Assembly (NCBI RefSeq): GCF_051020985.1
Contig: NC_135007.1
Span: 2,911,001-2,975,000, forward strand
Reading direction: 5' to 3'
Origin: Nomia melanderi
Taxonomy: Eukaryota > Arthropoda > Insecta > Hymenoptera > Halictidae
DNA length: 64,000 nucleotides
Part shown: positions 1 to 12,767 of the stretch, in pieces
Layout: each line of letters opens with the position of its first letter
How positions within the stretch are numbered: position 1 is the first letter of the stretch
Notes under the pieces: generated by a model
Database searches by the model: none
What the model was told of the DNA's origin: nothing
Seen by the model: only the letters and a program-made list of their open reading frames with translations
Program-made: the position numbers and the translations under genes

Positions 1-52
1 ATTTGATACCAACGACATAAACATAACTTGCTGATAATACCAATTTCTTTCA

Positions 53-292
53 TTAACCCCTTATCCAACAATAAACTATTATCGATAAACTATTATTTTG
101 TCGTTAATAATTTATTAAGAAAAAGAACAGAGGCATATTCTATATTAATCTTTGCTCCAAAATATAATAATTGATAACAGAATAATAATATTTAGCTTGT
201 ATTCAACAAGATTGGGTAATGTTCATGCTTGTTTAATTCCGTTTAAAATGTACACCACCTGCCTGACATGTTATTGTAAGGCAAGAGGTTAA
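53..292. mobile_element. TTAA-flanked MITE, family A (TTAACCCCTTGCC ends)
   Basis: A 240-bp element bounded by TTAA on both sides. The left end reads TTAACCCCTTATCCAACAAT and the right end, read in reverse, TTAACCTCTTGCCTTACAAT, so the terminal repeats match over about 20 bases. The interior contains CGTTAATAATTTATTAAG, which recurs in other copies at about 9990, 48360 and 60265. There is no ORF. A TTAA target site and CC-starting ends are the hallmark of piggyBac-superfamily elements, so I infer a non-autonomous piggyBac-like MITE. Confidence 0.8.
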
Positions 293-3200
293 ACTAGTGA
301 GACACTGATTGAAATTGCTCCTTGATTTATTGCTAACAAAAAGACCTTTTCCAGTATTTAAAAAAATGATACATTTTAACTATCCTTTAGTGAGATAGTC
401 TTCACACAAAACAGGTTTCTTAATAAGTTTAATAAAGGCAAACAATTTTATTCAATTTCAAATACGAGTCGCAATTCAAACCGACTACATTACATAATCG
501 GCACTTAATTAAGCATGCCTGTAATTTTATTAAAAATTATAGTGCTACACGCCTTTGGAGAAGAATTGAATGTTTTCATTGTTATTCGCGGCGGGAGAGG
601 GAAGAGAAGGATGCAAGAAAGATGGTGCAACAACCTGTGCGCAAGTGCAACGGTCTTTCCCCGGGACTCGGTTTCGACAGAGAAAAAGTAAGTGGGCTTG
701 ATAGTTTTTTTTTGCAGGCGCCCAGAATTCGTAATCCGTCGCAACAACGATCGGCATCTCCCCAGGGGAGAGGTCATTGAATTTTCCCTGGGGCTTTGAA
801 GGATAAGTGTGTGCCCTGTATGGTCTCTGAAACTCGAACGAGCTAACCGTTTCGTTCGAGAAACTCCGAGGGAATAGTGCAGCCGCATGGCTTTTCTCCC
901 TCGCTTCGAACCGAATGTTTATTGTTTTTAACCCACGTGCCTGGGGCCAATATCCACAAAAACTGTTCTCTCGGTCGAAGAAACGTAATCGAACGAAAGC
1001 GGACGGAATATTTGTTAGGTTCTCTTTTGATCTGAGGAAGCTACCTTTTAGAGCAGACATCAGATATTTTCCTGAAAGAATCCAAACGACGTATATAGAT
1101 ACCTGACTTTTTATTCGTATCCGGTTGCCATTGTGAATGTGGCTATAGTTGAAAATAAAATTTTCTTTTTAGAAAAGATTATGTCGAAATAAACCTTAAT
1201 ATATTCGCTAGCAATGTCACATATTTGTAACAACCGCAATCCTATATTATACATAAAAAAGATGAAATTAATTCAATAGATATTGTTGTTTAACCCTTTC
1301 GTCCTGGCTGGTACAGATAGGAATCACGATAAAGGAAAACTGTATCACACTGCTTATGGCTGACAGCTTAAGTACTAATTAGTTGTCAGCACATGTGTTT
1401 TGGTGAATTAGTGCACAACTGTAATTTTTTTTCACAAAATTCGCATTAAAAAGATACATATTCAGCGATGGGAGAGTTAAAGTTATAAGATATGGCATTA
1501 TATTGCGGAACTCAATGGCTCCTTTCAGTTTTATTTTTTCAATATTTTGTTTAAATTTGTTGGATCGAATAAAATATTACAATTGAGAAGATCATCGTAG
1601 AAACAAACGCTGGCAATAAACGCGTTAATAAGTATACAGTTCCGCAAATTACATGATATCTTTTTGATATACATATTTAACAAAATGAAAAATAAAAAGA
1701 CTGTATAGAAATACATTAATGAGAACTGTTTCCAAAGCAAGCGTATTTAATCGAAATAAAGAACATTCCCAAGAGGACAGAGATCGGAAAATTGTAAGCA
1801 AATGGAATTCAAGTGTTTTTACCCTTTAGATCAGGAAATCCCCTTAATCCAACACGATTGTGACATAAATACGAATTCCCGCTGAAAAGAAAGTGAAACA
1901 CTTCACCGATACTCGATCCCGAGTGGTCCTTTATACGTACATCACTCGAAGCATTGGCTGCTGCTCGAACGATTGTGCGAAAATATATTTGAAAGAGGGC
2001 TCGCGATTGGTTTCGACGTTAATTGTGTGCGCTGTTCGCGACACCACGTCCGCAACGTGTCCGCTTTATCTTCGGAAGAAGAGGCTGAGTAAAAAGGCCA
2101 CTCAGCACGAGAGGAATGCGAGCTTTATGACGCGGAACTAACCGTCAACTTAATCTTTCATAGAACGATAGGACAACGGCGGTAGTTTATGGCGCGCAGG
2201 TGACGCTTCTCTCTTCTGTGACCCGATGTTTAATGTAACTGTTACACTCAACGGCGAAATAGATTTTCTACCATTCACCTCTAGCTGTTTACATACACTA
2301 AAGCTCCACTGATACGGTTAATCGGAATTTTTGGTCCCGAAGGCGATGAAATTACGAGTAGAACGAGCTGCAACTGACGTTCCGCTGAACATTATGCTCG
2401 CAGAGTGTAAATAAATTTCCATTCACTTGTCCCGTGTTCCGGGTACACCCGCGAACGAGCAAACTTCGTTCCAAAGTTTTATTTCAATTTTCGTTCGAGG
2501 AAACACGAGAAGAACGAAGATTTCCCTGAACTCGATTCGCCGCAGCTTCCCCTCGGACTCCGTTACCCGTCGCTGAAAGTGTTTCGCAACAGCCGTTGTC
2601 TCTTTCATTTTTTTTTTATTTTATTCCCTCCTTTTTTCCTTTCGACGAATGATTTATGTTGTCCGAACCAGACTTCCCATTAAATTCGTGTAATGTATGA
2701 CGACCATTGTCTCGATAAATGGTAACGGGAATAATAGTTCGCTTCGGGGGATTATTTCTTGCCTGTAATGATTAATGTCCGCGGAAGAACAAAGATGGCG
2801 CGACCAACCGACGGGTTAATTGCGCGTTATGAGTACGAGTCGGGTTTCAACGTTAAAAAGGAGTAAAATATTTTCACGCCGTTTTGGTGAGTTGTTTATA
2901 CGGGGTGTGATAAAATGGCCGGCATAATCGGATGGAAGGTTACTCTGAAAGGAAAAGTATGTATATAAAAAAAGCAGAATTACATTTTGTCATTTAAAGT
3001 CTCATTTTTGAAAAGATTGAATTTGAATATTCTACGAGTACAAATGCATTTGTATTTTTATACAAACAGCACGATAGTAGAGTAAGCTCTTTAATTGATA
3101 AATTGAAGAGTTTTTGTACAATGAAATGTGAATATTTGAATTCAATTTTCTGAAGAAGGAAGCTTGAAACAAAAAAGAATAATTCCTTTTCTTTAACTTA

Positions 3201-5112
3201 TTTCTGCATGTGGAATTATGTTCTGGCTGGTTGTGTTATATATTCTTACAAACACTGTGTATGACATCTTCTGTTTAGTGGATAGATTGCTTGTTTAACT
3301 ATTCAAATTTTAGCAGAATTTTAATTGACCCATATATTATTTGGAGAACTATTGTAGTAGAACAATGAATATTAATGATTTCTTCTTCGTGTAACTTGCG
3401 TGCAATCTCAGTGGAGGTTTTCCTTAACCCTTTATTTCTGAGATACTGTACAGAGAAACTTTATTTTTAGACAATTATTTTGACTATTTCGCTTCTATTT
3501 TATTTTTTGAATAAATATAACAGAATAATGAGAGATTTGAAACCTCAGTGAAAAGGAATATATTATATAATATATTAATAAATTTGTTGGTCTACATTCA
3601 TTATGACAAAATCATTACAGGACATACGTTACAAAATATTCTGTTGCATTTGTATTGTCGTCATATACAGTGCGGGAAGATCGATGAATAATTTAGTTAT
3701 GAATAATGGCAGGAGTTTGAATTATTTCCAATGTACATTTTCTGCGTACAATCCATATGCTTTTCTACTACCTATATGCTTTCCTCTTATACTGCAAGTA
3801 ATTTAATCGATTATCTGAGAAATATAGATGTGCTGTTTTTCTGTACTATCGTACTGCATAAAATGAACAATATTTTTCGACATTTAGCTTTATCACCGCT
3901 GCTTTTGACATCGCTGTTTATGCGTTCAGTGTTCTTAGAATTTCACTCCGAACATTGCGATGAATTCTTCTTTTCCATTTGTTTTTGTAAATGTAATTTA
4001 ATTAAATCAAATGCTATATGTTTCCAATCGAAAAATTCTTAAATATCTGCGATTATAAAATTATAAAATTCTTAATGCGTTAAACACATTTCTTTGATTT
4101 CTATGATACGTCAATTTGTATCATTAGTCAATTTTGAATACTTTTTGTTCTTACCAAACATAAATAATTATTTACATTATCCACTCAACTACTCTTGAGT
4201 GAGTGATGTTCACAATCATGTGCTCGCATTTAATACATTGCCTTTCTACAACTATATCTTTTTTTGGATAAACAGCCAGTGACATTTTATTCCTTAAAAC
4301 TTCCATTACCCCGCAGTGAAATTATCTTCACTCTAGATGCCATGTGAACTTTGCGTATTTTCAATATCCTCCGATTTCCCAACACCGTGTACTGCAAATA
4401 ACACACAACCATAACCAGAATTAATGTTCCTAATTAAATAACGATTGCCGAACCACGGCTGGCGATAATATATCATCGAAGTTCCGTAAGCGGCGTCAGT
4501 GCGCAAATCCTTCAACCCGTTCTTTTGGATCAGCCCGTATTTCGTGCGGCTAGCAGACAGTGTAGCCATATTTTACAGGGTATTATGCGGCTTAAGGATG
4601 CTGGGAAATTCAGGAAAGAGACCCTGGCCCGGTATGCCTTCACATTCGCATCGTGTCGTATCTCGTCGAGTGAGACCGTTTAACGAGCTCTCGGACAAGG
4701 ATGCCTGTGAACGAGCATGATCTGCCATGAAAGTAGAGCGATTTTCGGATATACTATGTCACTGAGAACCGGCGAAAGGGGTGAGTTTGTCGAGTTTAGA
4801 TCCGAAGAGGGTTTTACGTACTAGGGCGACCATCTTTATCTGCACTTTGGGACGCGCGCTTCGGAATGTTCCGATCCCGGAGCAGAAGGTTTCGGCTCGG
4901 TTGTATATCGATAAACTTTCTTCGGCCCCACCTTCTCCAGTTTCCTTGGAACTAGTCCAGAAATTTTCTTCCGTCCACCGTCGGATAATCTATTCCCCTG
5001 TGTCTTCCTTTTTTCGCTAAAACGGTGATCTCCATCGTTCACAAAAAAATTAAGCATACCGTTTGCTCGTGCGGTTTCTTCGTTAAAACCTTATTTTCGA
5101 TTATCAGAGCGT
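293..5112. other. Gene-free stretch with minor transposon ends
   Basis: No supported gene. GC-richer, CpG-containing islands at about 545-1060 and 1890-2900 carry open frames on both strands, but these lack recognisable domains or good splice sites. Two further transposon-like left ends are visible: TTAACCCTTTCGTCCTGG at 1290 and TTAACCCTTTATTTCTGAG at 3424. I could not find their partner ends. The rest is AT-rich simple-composition DNA; 4450-5060 is another GC-richer patch with no convincing exon. Confidence 0.6.
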
Positions 5113-5244
5113 TAACCCCGTCCCTTCTAATAACACATGAGACTCGAAGAATTTAAACAGAAGTTATACATAAATTTTACTCGATGTTTGTGAATTCAAA
5201 TTAAAAATTCATTATTCTGTTATCGATTATTATATTAGGGTTAA
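5113..5244. mobile_element. Short family A MITE (internally deleted)
   Basis: TTAA at both ends. The left end TTAACCCCGTCCCTTCTAAT is matched at the right by an end that reads TTAACCCTAATATAATAATC in reverse. At 132 bp it is about half the length of other copies, so internal sequence is missing. It sits 25 bp from the end of the mariner relic, showing that elements have accumulated here next to one another. Confidence 0.6.
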
Positions 5245-5269
5245 CCATAAATAATGTCGTTTCTTGAGA

Positions 5270-6200
5270 CTAAAGTTTATTTAAATGCTTTAAATCGTGT
5301 ATGAAACGATCAATGAGATATTCGCTGCAATTCTCTACATTTTGCCATTTGAAAACGAGATTTTATACGCCCATTTTATAAAAATCCCTTGATTTTTCAT
5401 GAAAACACTTTTGTACTCCGCATTTGACATCTTCGTAATCGGAAAATTTTTTACTATCTAAACAGCGCTGTAGAGATGCGAATAAATGAAAATCTGCTGG
5501 TGGTAGGACAGAAGAGTACAGCGGGTGTATCAAAGTTTTCCAGTCAAGTTTTTTGATCTTTTGCTGCATGACTTTTACAGTGTGCTTCCTTGCATTGTCG
5601 TGTTGCAGTATGACAGTCTTTCTGTTAACCAAACGCTTTTGTGCAATTGCTCTGCTGAAGCGTGTTATTTATTCTCAATTAAGGTTGTCGGTAACTGTAT
5701 TTCTGGACTTTAAATGTGCAAAATGAATAACTTCCCATAAATATTCTGGTTTGCACTGTCATCGATGTATCACTTGGAGATAATCGTAATGGTTTTCGTT
5801 TTGGACTATCATGTATAACCCATTTTTCGTCTTCCGTAACTAAACGGTCCAAAAAGCGCTCTGCATTGTGTTTAACGAGTAACGAATTGCATACAGCAAC
5901 TATCGTTGCTGGATTGTCTGCACTAAGGACATGTGGGACCCATTTTCCGCATTACCATATCTTTCCAATTTTGTAGGGTTATTTTTTAACTGTAGACCAC
6001 AATACACCAAGCATTTTTGCAATCTCTCCAATTGTCAAACTCAGATCTTTTTCCCTACAGCCCTCAATTCGTCGTCTTTAAGAAGAAATGGACTTCTTGA
6101 TCTCTCATCGTCTTGCAGACGGAAGTCCTCGTTTTAAAATTTTGTGAACCATCGTTGACATTTCCGGACACTTTTCGAACACAACTTCGGAATGAACACC
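5270..6200 (-). pseudogene. mariner transposase pseudogene (DD34D)
   Basis: Minus-strand relic of a mariner transposase, the enzyme that cuts and reinserts its own element at TA sites. Reading from 6200 down, visible blocks are LTIGEIAKMLG (helix-turn-helix-like), WVPHVL, EDEKWV with the first catalytic Asp (the family has GDEKW), SPKRK, then HDNARKH with the second Asp, and HPLYSSVLPPADFHLF with the third. Exactly 34 residues separate the second and third Asp, the mariner spacing. The last third (5632-5363) is a continuous 89-codon frame; one in-frame TAA at 5363-5365 then separates it from a mariner-like tail ending at 5270. Upstream, stops and shifts split the frame several times, and the section between SPKRK and HDNARKH is damaged. 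It cannot make a working enzyme. No clean terminal repeats were found; its N-terminal side abuts the TTAA element at 6202. Confidence 0.92.
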
Positions 6201-6201
6201 A

Positions 6202-6456
6202 TTAAGCTACTATACATCACTATAGTGACTTTCGTATATATAATTTTTTTCAATGGTATGCCACTATAGCGGCACAATTCTTTGTCTGTCATCGATCGCT
6301 GTGCACATTATTGTGTAATACAATGTAATTGCACAGTGGAAAATTCTATCAGTCTGAAATTGCAGTGATATTACATTTATAATATGCAGGTCGCATCAAA
6401 CCTTGCCGTACAGACGTATATCTTCGTGGCTAGTTCCGCCGTAGCTAAAAGGTTAA
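6202..6456. mobile_element. TTAA-flanked MITE, family D (TAGCTACTATA ends)
   Basis: The left boundary is TTAAGCTACTATACATCACT; the right end in reverse reads TTAACCTTTTAGCTACGGCG, sharing the TAGCTAC core. The subterminal palindrome-like CACTATAGTG recurs in a second copy whose end lies at 54317-54320, where the reverse strand reads TTAACTTTTCAGCTACTATA followed by CGCCACTGTAGTGGC. No ORF. Inferred non-autonomous piggyBac-like element; it begins right where the mariner relic stops. Confidence 0.65.
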
Positions 6457-6703
6457 TATTAACTGTTGCAACGGTAGCATTATTTCCTTTACAAAATTCA
6501 TAAAGCATACAATATCGGATATGCTCCTTTATCACCTTATCTGAACTCGTTCTTTTTAAATAATAATGAATCTGTCAATAAACTGAAACAGCTTATAAGG
6601 ATAGTGTTTGAGGTCACTTTAGCACTAATAGATCATCAACTTGATACACATGAAATTTGCAACATTGATTCGTAATTTATCAACATTGAACATCGATAAA
6701 TTA

Positions 6704-6951
6704 CTAACACGTTCTGTACCACGGATCACACGTTTGGTCAGATTTTGCTCATGAACTGTATTGATTTTTTAAATAGAATATTAAGTTATATCCAAGTTTT
6801 TGGTAATTTTTATATATTTTGCTATTGTTTCTTTATGTTTTCACTGCTTTGTAACGTATATTACTATTCGTGATAATGTATCCCCTAAAAATATTTTCTT
6901 AGAAGAATTAGCCTGTACCATGCGTGGTACTTGCAACACTGAACGTGTTAA
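6704..6951. mobile_element. TTAA-flanked MITE, family B (ACACGTTC ends)
   Basis: A 248-bp element. The left end, CTAACACGTTCTGTACCACG (TTAA changed to CTAA), pairs with a right end that in reverse reads TTAACACGTTCAGTGTTGCA and continues into a GTACCACGCATGG block. No ORF or domain. Just outside the left end a small hairpin pairs GTAATTTATC with GATAAATTAC (6672-6703). Confidence 0.7.
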
Positions 6952-6956
6952 TGACG

Positions 6957-9934
6957 GAGTTCTTCGGCTGACAATGGTTGAGGAATAAATCGTAGGGTTA
7001 AAATAATAGCTGGCACGTGTTCCGAAAATGATTTTCTTGTTCACGCAGATAGCGATTCCCAACCGGAGCTTACCGCTTTGTCACGGTATGATGTATGCAC
7101 GCTGCGAGGAAAGTGGATGTGGATCACCGCGAAACGTTCCACGGTTCCGCGCGCTTTAAACGGTTCCACGTCTAGATTTCCAGATTTCGTGGTTATTCAT
7201 TGCAATTCGTGGTCCCAGTTCGACGACGTCACTCGTTCATGATGGAGGACAATGGCGAGTGACCTGGTCGCAAGAAGGGATTAACCAGCGCGAACTTTAT
7301 CGCAACCGACTACGCTGTTCCTGCTTGGAATGAATTCATTATCTCGGACACGGACCCGAGTAATTCTGGCGATCGGGATCATTAAGTCGCGCGTATTTCC
7401 CGGCGAACCGGTTTCATTGAAAACGGTATTAAGAGTCTAATCCTGTTTCGTTTCGTCGTGGCTGAGGATCTTGTAATCAAATTAGGGGGGTCGGTGTTCC
7501 AGTGTTCGAAAAATTCAAAGTTGTTGGGTTGTTTTAGCGATTATTATTTTAAGGATTTCGGTTACTTGTACGAGTGTGCATTTTTATATTTTAGCTGGAA
7601 TTGGGGTGCTGATATGTTTCAGTTACGTTTATGAATATGTATGAGTATGTATAATGGTTTTGAGGCATAAGTTTATGGAGAGGCAGTAGTAGTTTTACAA
7701 TGATTGTGCAATGTATTTGTTTATATGTAATTATAGCAATCGTGACAAAACGTGGATAGGATAGTTGAGAAATTATGGAACAATTTTGTTGAGAGAAAGT
7801 AATTGTGAAATAATTAACATAACTATAATGGATGTTAACATGAATTAAACATTTGCAGTAACTATATAGGGCTCCACATATTGTATACATTCTAAATTTT
7901 AATATATTATAGAGTTAAATGTAGTATTATTTTATCAAATTTAGAATTTAAATAGATTTTCGAGAGCTATACACGGTCCTTTTACCACATTTAATGATTT
8001 ACTATCTTCCACATTTTTACGAAGAAACGTGATCAATGGGACAATGTGGGTAGTCTTTAGCGCCATTTTGGTTCAAGGACAAGCGCACTGTCTTGCCGCA
8101 ATTAATGGCTTCCCTTGCAGAGACTCTCGGCCTTAGAGTATTTCGATGTTCTACGAAACACGGAGACGTCAGAGGGGCGGTCGTCCTTGATTTACGTGGG
8201 ATCGCATTAAACGGTTCTTTGATGGCCCCTTACCTCCTGAGTGGTTGATAACTTGATTTGCTCGTCCACTTTGGAACTTAGCCACGACTTCCTCTCGCCT
8301 CTGACATCTCCAAAAAGCCTTTTCTTTAGCGATCTTTATCTTAATTTTTTTCCAATAGTCCTCACGCGTTTAATAAATCCTGATTAGCAAGGCTATTAAC
8401 TCTACCTTCGACACTTTACAGGAAATCCTTTAAATGTTCATCACCTGTCTAACAAATTAGGTAACACAAGTAGCATTACTATTATTATCTATATATTATA
8501 TTAAGTTGAACAATAAATTCGTTCACATTTTAATAAATTGTCATAGATGCATTTATTAACTTCAACATTTTTTTAAAGTAACCTGACTTGCAACATCAGC
8601 TACTCATTTTTGGTATCCTTATGGGTAAATTCATCTAAATATAAATTATTACCTAGATTAAAAAATTTGATTTGTAGACAAAAATAACATAACATATCTA
8701 TATTTATTAAGTCATGTAATCTTGATTCCTTTCATACAGTAAAGTTGTATGAATATGTTAATAATAATAATAACTTATTTTATAGTAGCAGAATATATAA
8801 TACCCAAAAAGTGACAGGAACTCATAAGACAAAATAACAAGAACATTATTTATCAAATGTATTTTACGCGAAGCTATGCAGTACAACCTAATACTTTTGA
8901 AAATAAACGCAAACCACTTTATCGCAAGTAATATAACCTTAGTAATATATTACACACGTCACCATCATCCTGAAATGGAACTAACTTAAAAAACAAATAA
9001 AAAATATTTTTCCATTTGTCTTTTTTTCAAAGTTAAGAAACTGTTAATATTTTCACATTAAAATATTATTTTACTAATAGAAAATCTCTTAAAACAAAAT
9101 TGCACAATAAATGGATTAATCCGTGATATAACTGGAATAATTACATTTCTAGTACGAAATGCACATCGAAACAGTGATAGAACAGCTTTCTAGCAACATA
9201 ATTACCAAGCTATAACATTGAATCACCACGGTTAAACTCAAACAACATCGTCTTACGTTTCGCCAAGACGAATTAACCGAACGTAATGAGTATCCAGACC
9301 TCAACGGTGTATGTAGTTCAGTCGATCTGAAGTTACTGTAACACCGACAGTTCACAAACGTTGATGCCCGGAAACTATGTACGTAAGGGAGGGAGTACGA
9401 GGCTAGGGAGAATGTAATTATCCCGAAAGAAGGACCGTTACATCGGTCTGCTCGTCGTGGCAGGTAGAAGAAAAGTTTTTATTGAGAACCCGCGTCCCGT
9501 AGCGTGTAACGTAAAACTTGGCAGAGGTAAGAAAAGCTGGGGGCGGACGACACGCTTTAAATTGCGGCCGACGACAGTGTCGGCGAATTGGCGGTCGCGC
9601 AGGTAACGAGACTGTGACGGGAAGCGAGAAGGAGAGAGAGGCTACAAGAAGCGACCGTGTCTGCGAAAAATCTCGCGGAGGTATGACCGCTGGCCAGCTC
9701 CCGACTCGTGTCGCCGACGAACTTCTAAATCGGCTTTAACGAAGGGTCACTCGTAACTTCGCTCGTTTCGGGCGAGGTTCGTTTTCCTTGACTCTTGTCC
9801 ACCGGACGCGGGACGTTCTCGAATATAAAGGATAAAGGGCAGAGCACTTCATACGTGTCACCTAAATAACTCTGGTGATGCTGGTGATAGGATCAAAGTG
9901 CATTGGACCTAACTTATTTGGTGTCAATGAAGTC
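6957..9934. other. Gene-free stretch
   Basis: No gene recognised. GC-richer CpG islands lie at about 7000-7500 and 8040-8340; between and after them the DNA is AT-rich with scattered short open frames lacking domains. 9350-9840 is GC-rich and purine-rich in part; one 73-codon open frame there (9518-9739) shows Arg/Gly-rich low-complexity sequence without homology that I recognise. Promoter or first-exon function for that island is possible but not supported. Confidence 0.5.
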
Positions 9935-10188
9935 TCAACCCTTTGCTTCCTGATTTATTTTTTAATTATAATCGACACAACTACTTTATCGTTAATAATT
10001 TGTTAGGAAAAGAATAAATTTGTATGACTTTCCTAGCTACGTTTACTCCGAAGGTTAACGATTGATAATAGAAAACTAATACTTAATTTATATTTGAAAA
10101 AAAATAAATAACACTTAGATTTGTCAAATTCAGCTGAAAATTTTCGTCGCGTGTTCGACACGATATTGTATTTAAATCGAAGAGTTAA
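9935..10188. mobile_element. Family A MITE copy
   Basis: The left end TCAACCCTTTGCTTCCTGAT (TTAA mutated to TCAA) and the right end, AGAGTTAA at 10181-10188, enclose 254 bp with the family A internal block CTTTATCGTTAATAATTTG and the family subterminal block GTTCGACACGATATTGTA. No coding sequence. It has the same orientation as the copies at 53 and 60213. Confidence 0.7.
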
Positions 10189-11427
10189 TTTGATGTAAGG
10201 AATTTAGTTTTTAGAATTTAGGAACACTTCAATTCAATTAATTTTTGGTAGCCCCTTATAGAATCAGTACCCCGCCTCCAAAATCACCTGTCGATCTCAA
10301 GATCTCAATCTCTCAACACCAGGGATTCATCAGATGATTCCAGTGTCTCGACCTCCGAACGCAAAACTGATTGTTCCGACCGAACCGAGCGTCGAAACCG
10401 CTTACGCGGCACGCAATCCGGCGGATTAAGCCAATGATTCACGGGCTGGTCCCCGCGTCGGGCTAATTGTGGCGCATATTATCGCGAGCAACATCGATTC
10501 CGAGGCCCCTCGTCGATTCCCGTCCGACGCCGAGAGAAGGAAAAGGCAAGTTTAGGAGTAATTAGAAAAGAAGTTGCTGCCTTTCGTCTCGTTACCGTTC
10601 GATCCCCCGGGGTAGATCAAGCGCACCCGTTTAACGAACTGCAGTTCCAGGAGTTCCGTTTTCTTCGTTACCGCGCACCGAAATGGAATCTCGGTCCACG
10701 AGAAGGAGTAGGGCGGAGGCGGAGAGTACAGCAGGGGGTGAGGGCTCGATCGCGTTTCATCCGGCGAATGCTTATTCAGTCTTCAACCGACTGTGATCTC
10801 ATTAACGTACTCGAGTGGCTTCGACTGCTTAAAACTGTCCCACATTTCATAATGATACCCCTGTAACCGCGTAACCGTGCTCACGAACGAGCAATTAAAA
10901 AAGGTTCCATCCGTGCAATTAGGATCTTCCGATGCGGCGACCACCGGAAGGGCTACTTGGCCCGCTTGCGTGTCCCCCGCCATGTTCCCGACCGTCCTCG
11001 CGCGCTCGAACCTCGGCGAAAGAAAGAATTAAAAAGGAAGACGCCATCCGTGTCTGCGCTCTATAGCACCGGCGTCGATCCATTCAGTTCACTTCTGTTC
11101 CAGTTTCCAGGAACTCGGCCGGGGGAGCCCGGGTTGAATCTGTAGTTTACAGCCGAGCGATCTTTCTAAGTCGGAGGAGAAACGTTATCGTGTGCCTCGA
11201 CTCGGATGCAGCCGCCCCTCCCCCGCCGTTCCGCAACTCACGAATCTTTTCCCGATGCGGGGCTCCCAACGCTCGAACGGGAATTTTATTTAGGCGACAC
11301 CGGCGAAGCGATCCTCCTGCTAAATTACGCCCACACGATAACAGGCCAACTACGTGAGTACTTTCGAAATTGAACGTCCTTGGAGCTGATCGTCGTGTCG
11401 GTCTCACCGAAACGAGGCCTTTTTCTC
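10189..11427. other. GC-rich island without a firm gene
   Basis: GC-rich, CpG-containing DNA from about 10260 to 11400. Open frames occur on both strands because stop codons are rare here. The only one with any exon-like features is the minus-strand frame at 10983-10783, listed separately. No tRNA, repeat or transposon end was seen. Confidence 0.5.
10783..10983 (-). CDS. Possible small exon, unknown product
   Basis: Minus-strand frame of 66 codons starting at an ATG (10983) in good context. The peptide contains two potential N-glycosylation sites close together (NCT and NCS) and several aromatic residues, and it is less repetitive than neighbouring shadow frames. A GTGAGC donor-like site follows the NCSF codons, and a pyrimidine-rich run precedes the frame upstream of the ATG. 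I do not recognise a family. It could be a first exon of an extracellular or membrane protein, or simply a chance frame in a GC-rich island. Confidence 0.2.
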   Translation of the reverse strand: MAGDTQAGQVALPVVAASEDPNCTDGTFFNCSFVSTVTRLQGYHYEMWDSFKQSKPLEYVNEITVG

Positions 11428-11525
11428 TTAACCCCTTGCCCTACAATATCGTGTCAGATTCGCGGTGAAGATTTCAAATAGAATATAACAAAAAAGATAT
11501 TTTTCAATTTGTTTGAATGCAAATT
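11428..11525. mobile_element. Family A MITE, one end only
   Basis: TTAACCCCTTGCCCTACAAT followed by ATCGTGTCAGATTCG, matching the right-hand end (reversed) of the copy at 60213-60637. It is therefore in the opposite orientation to that copy. The partner end was not found within 300 bp, so this is probably truncated. Downstream, ATTACACCTTAG occurs twice in tandem at about 11551-11574. Confidence 0.6.
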
Positions 11526-12767
11526 ACATACTGTTCCTCTGTTATCAATGATTACACCTTAGATTACACCTTAGAGCACAGGTTGGCGTAGAATAAAACG
11601 ATTTCCAATAAATTGGAAGTAATAAAGTAATCGATCAGAAGGGATTGTCACCTTAACTGCTATATCACGCGAATACGATTAACACAGTTTTTTGTACAGA
11701 TTTGTGAATTAATTAATTTTTAAAAAACTATTGTTATTACGAATTGAATTATGTTCGATTTATGGGACTATAAGATGTAGAAAGCAATCGCTATGGAAAG
11801 TCTTTTCAGATTTCTACAGCCCGGAATGTAGAGAAAAAATGTAAAAAAACGGAAAGGAACCAAGCAATCGACGTCGTCCTAGAAGGATTTCCTCTTCACC
11901 GTTCCTCTTTGGGCGTATCCATGGACAGTCAAGTTTGAACGCGTTTTCCGTTGCGGAAGCTTCAATCCCCAATTGCGTGGTGATCGCACGGAGAATACCA
12001 ATCACGGTTCAGCCGGATGTTATCTTTGTTACATCAGCGAAGTGATCAAGCGGTATTCCGACCGTTCGTCTGGCCGCCGGCAATTCCGCGCGATCGCAAA
12101 CGAGCAGCGTCCTCTGCAAGCGATTTCGTCTTCTCTCGCGCCGCGGAACTTCGAATTGTTCCAATTAAACTTGATTCCGGCCTGCGCCAAGCGTCGTTCT
12201 CGGCGACACCGATGGAAACGTTATTGGAACACTGACCTTTAGCCCGTCCGATGATCCTCGAAAAGTTTCGACTATCTATCTATCTACGTCCACGTCGAAC
12301 TTTCGGCTCGAGAGTTTAACGAGTTTTGGCTGTTCCGTAAGAAATCACGGGTACGAGGGGCGAATGGCGGTCGAGCGGCGGCCGGCAACGCGGCCGAGCA
12401 AGAATAACGCTCGAATTTCTACTGACAGGATAGACCCGCCGGGAGCACTCAATTAATAGCAGTTTGTGTAATTTGGAACAATACAGGTCGGAGGGGGTGT
12501 CGATCGCGTCCCGGCCGAAACTTCCTTAATCTCTACCTGGCCTTTATTGACATCCGGATAATTGGGCGACGTAATTCACGTGGGTCGCTTAATATGCCAT
12601 AATCACCTCGCTCGTTGTAATGGCCGCAACGCACTGATTGATCATTGCGTTTAACTGCACCAGTTAATGCTTGTTGTTCGCCCCCTTCCCCTAGATGCGT
12701 CCTGGCACTGACTCTGTGTCCGTAAGAACATTTATTTGCAGATTATTTTCTCTTTTTACAGTATGCT
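11526..12767. other. Gene-free stretch
   Basis: Mixed AT-rich and, from about 11860, GC-rich CpG-containing DNA. Several overlapping open frames at 11814-12242 on both strands have no recognisable domain. A very short TATC run lies at about 12280. The part from 12420 to 12680 is listed as a possible regulatory segment. Confidence 0.5.
12420..12690. promoter_or_regulatory. Possible enhancer-like segment
   Basis: A GC-balanced stretch with stop codons in all frames but high sequence complexity. It carries several homeodomain-type TAAT/ATTA cores (CAATTAAT, GGATAATTGG, GTAATTCACGTGGG, CTTAATATGCC) and an E-box-like CACGTG. This is composition-based inference only; no experimental or comparative support is visible. 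Confidence 0.15.

Noticed and set aside
545..1060. 171-codon minus-strand frame
   Set aside because: Low-complexity aromatic and basic composition, overlapping a second open frame, no domain, no splice context.
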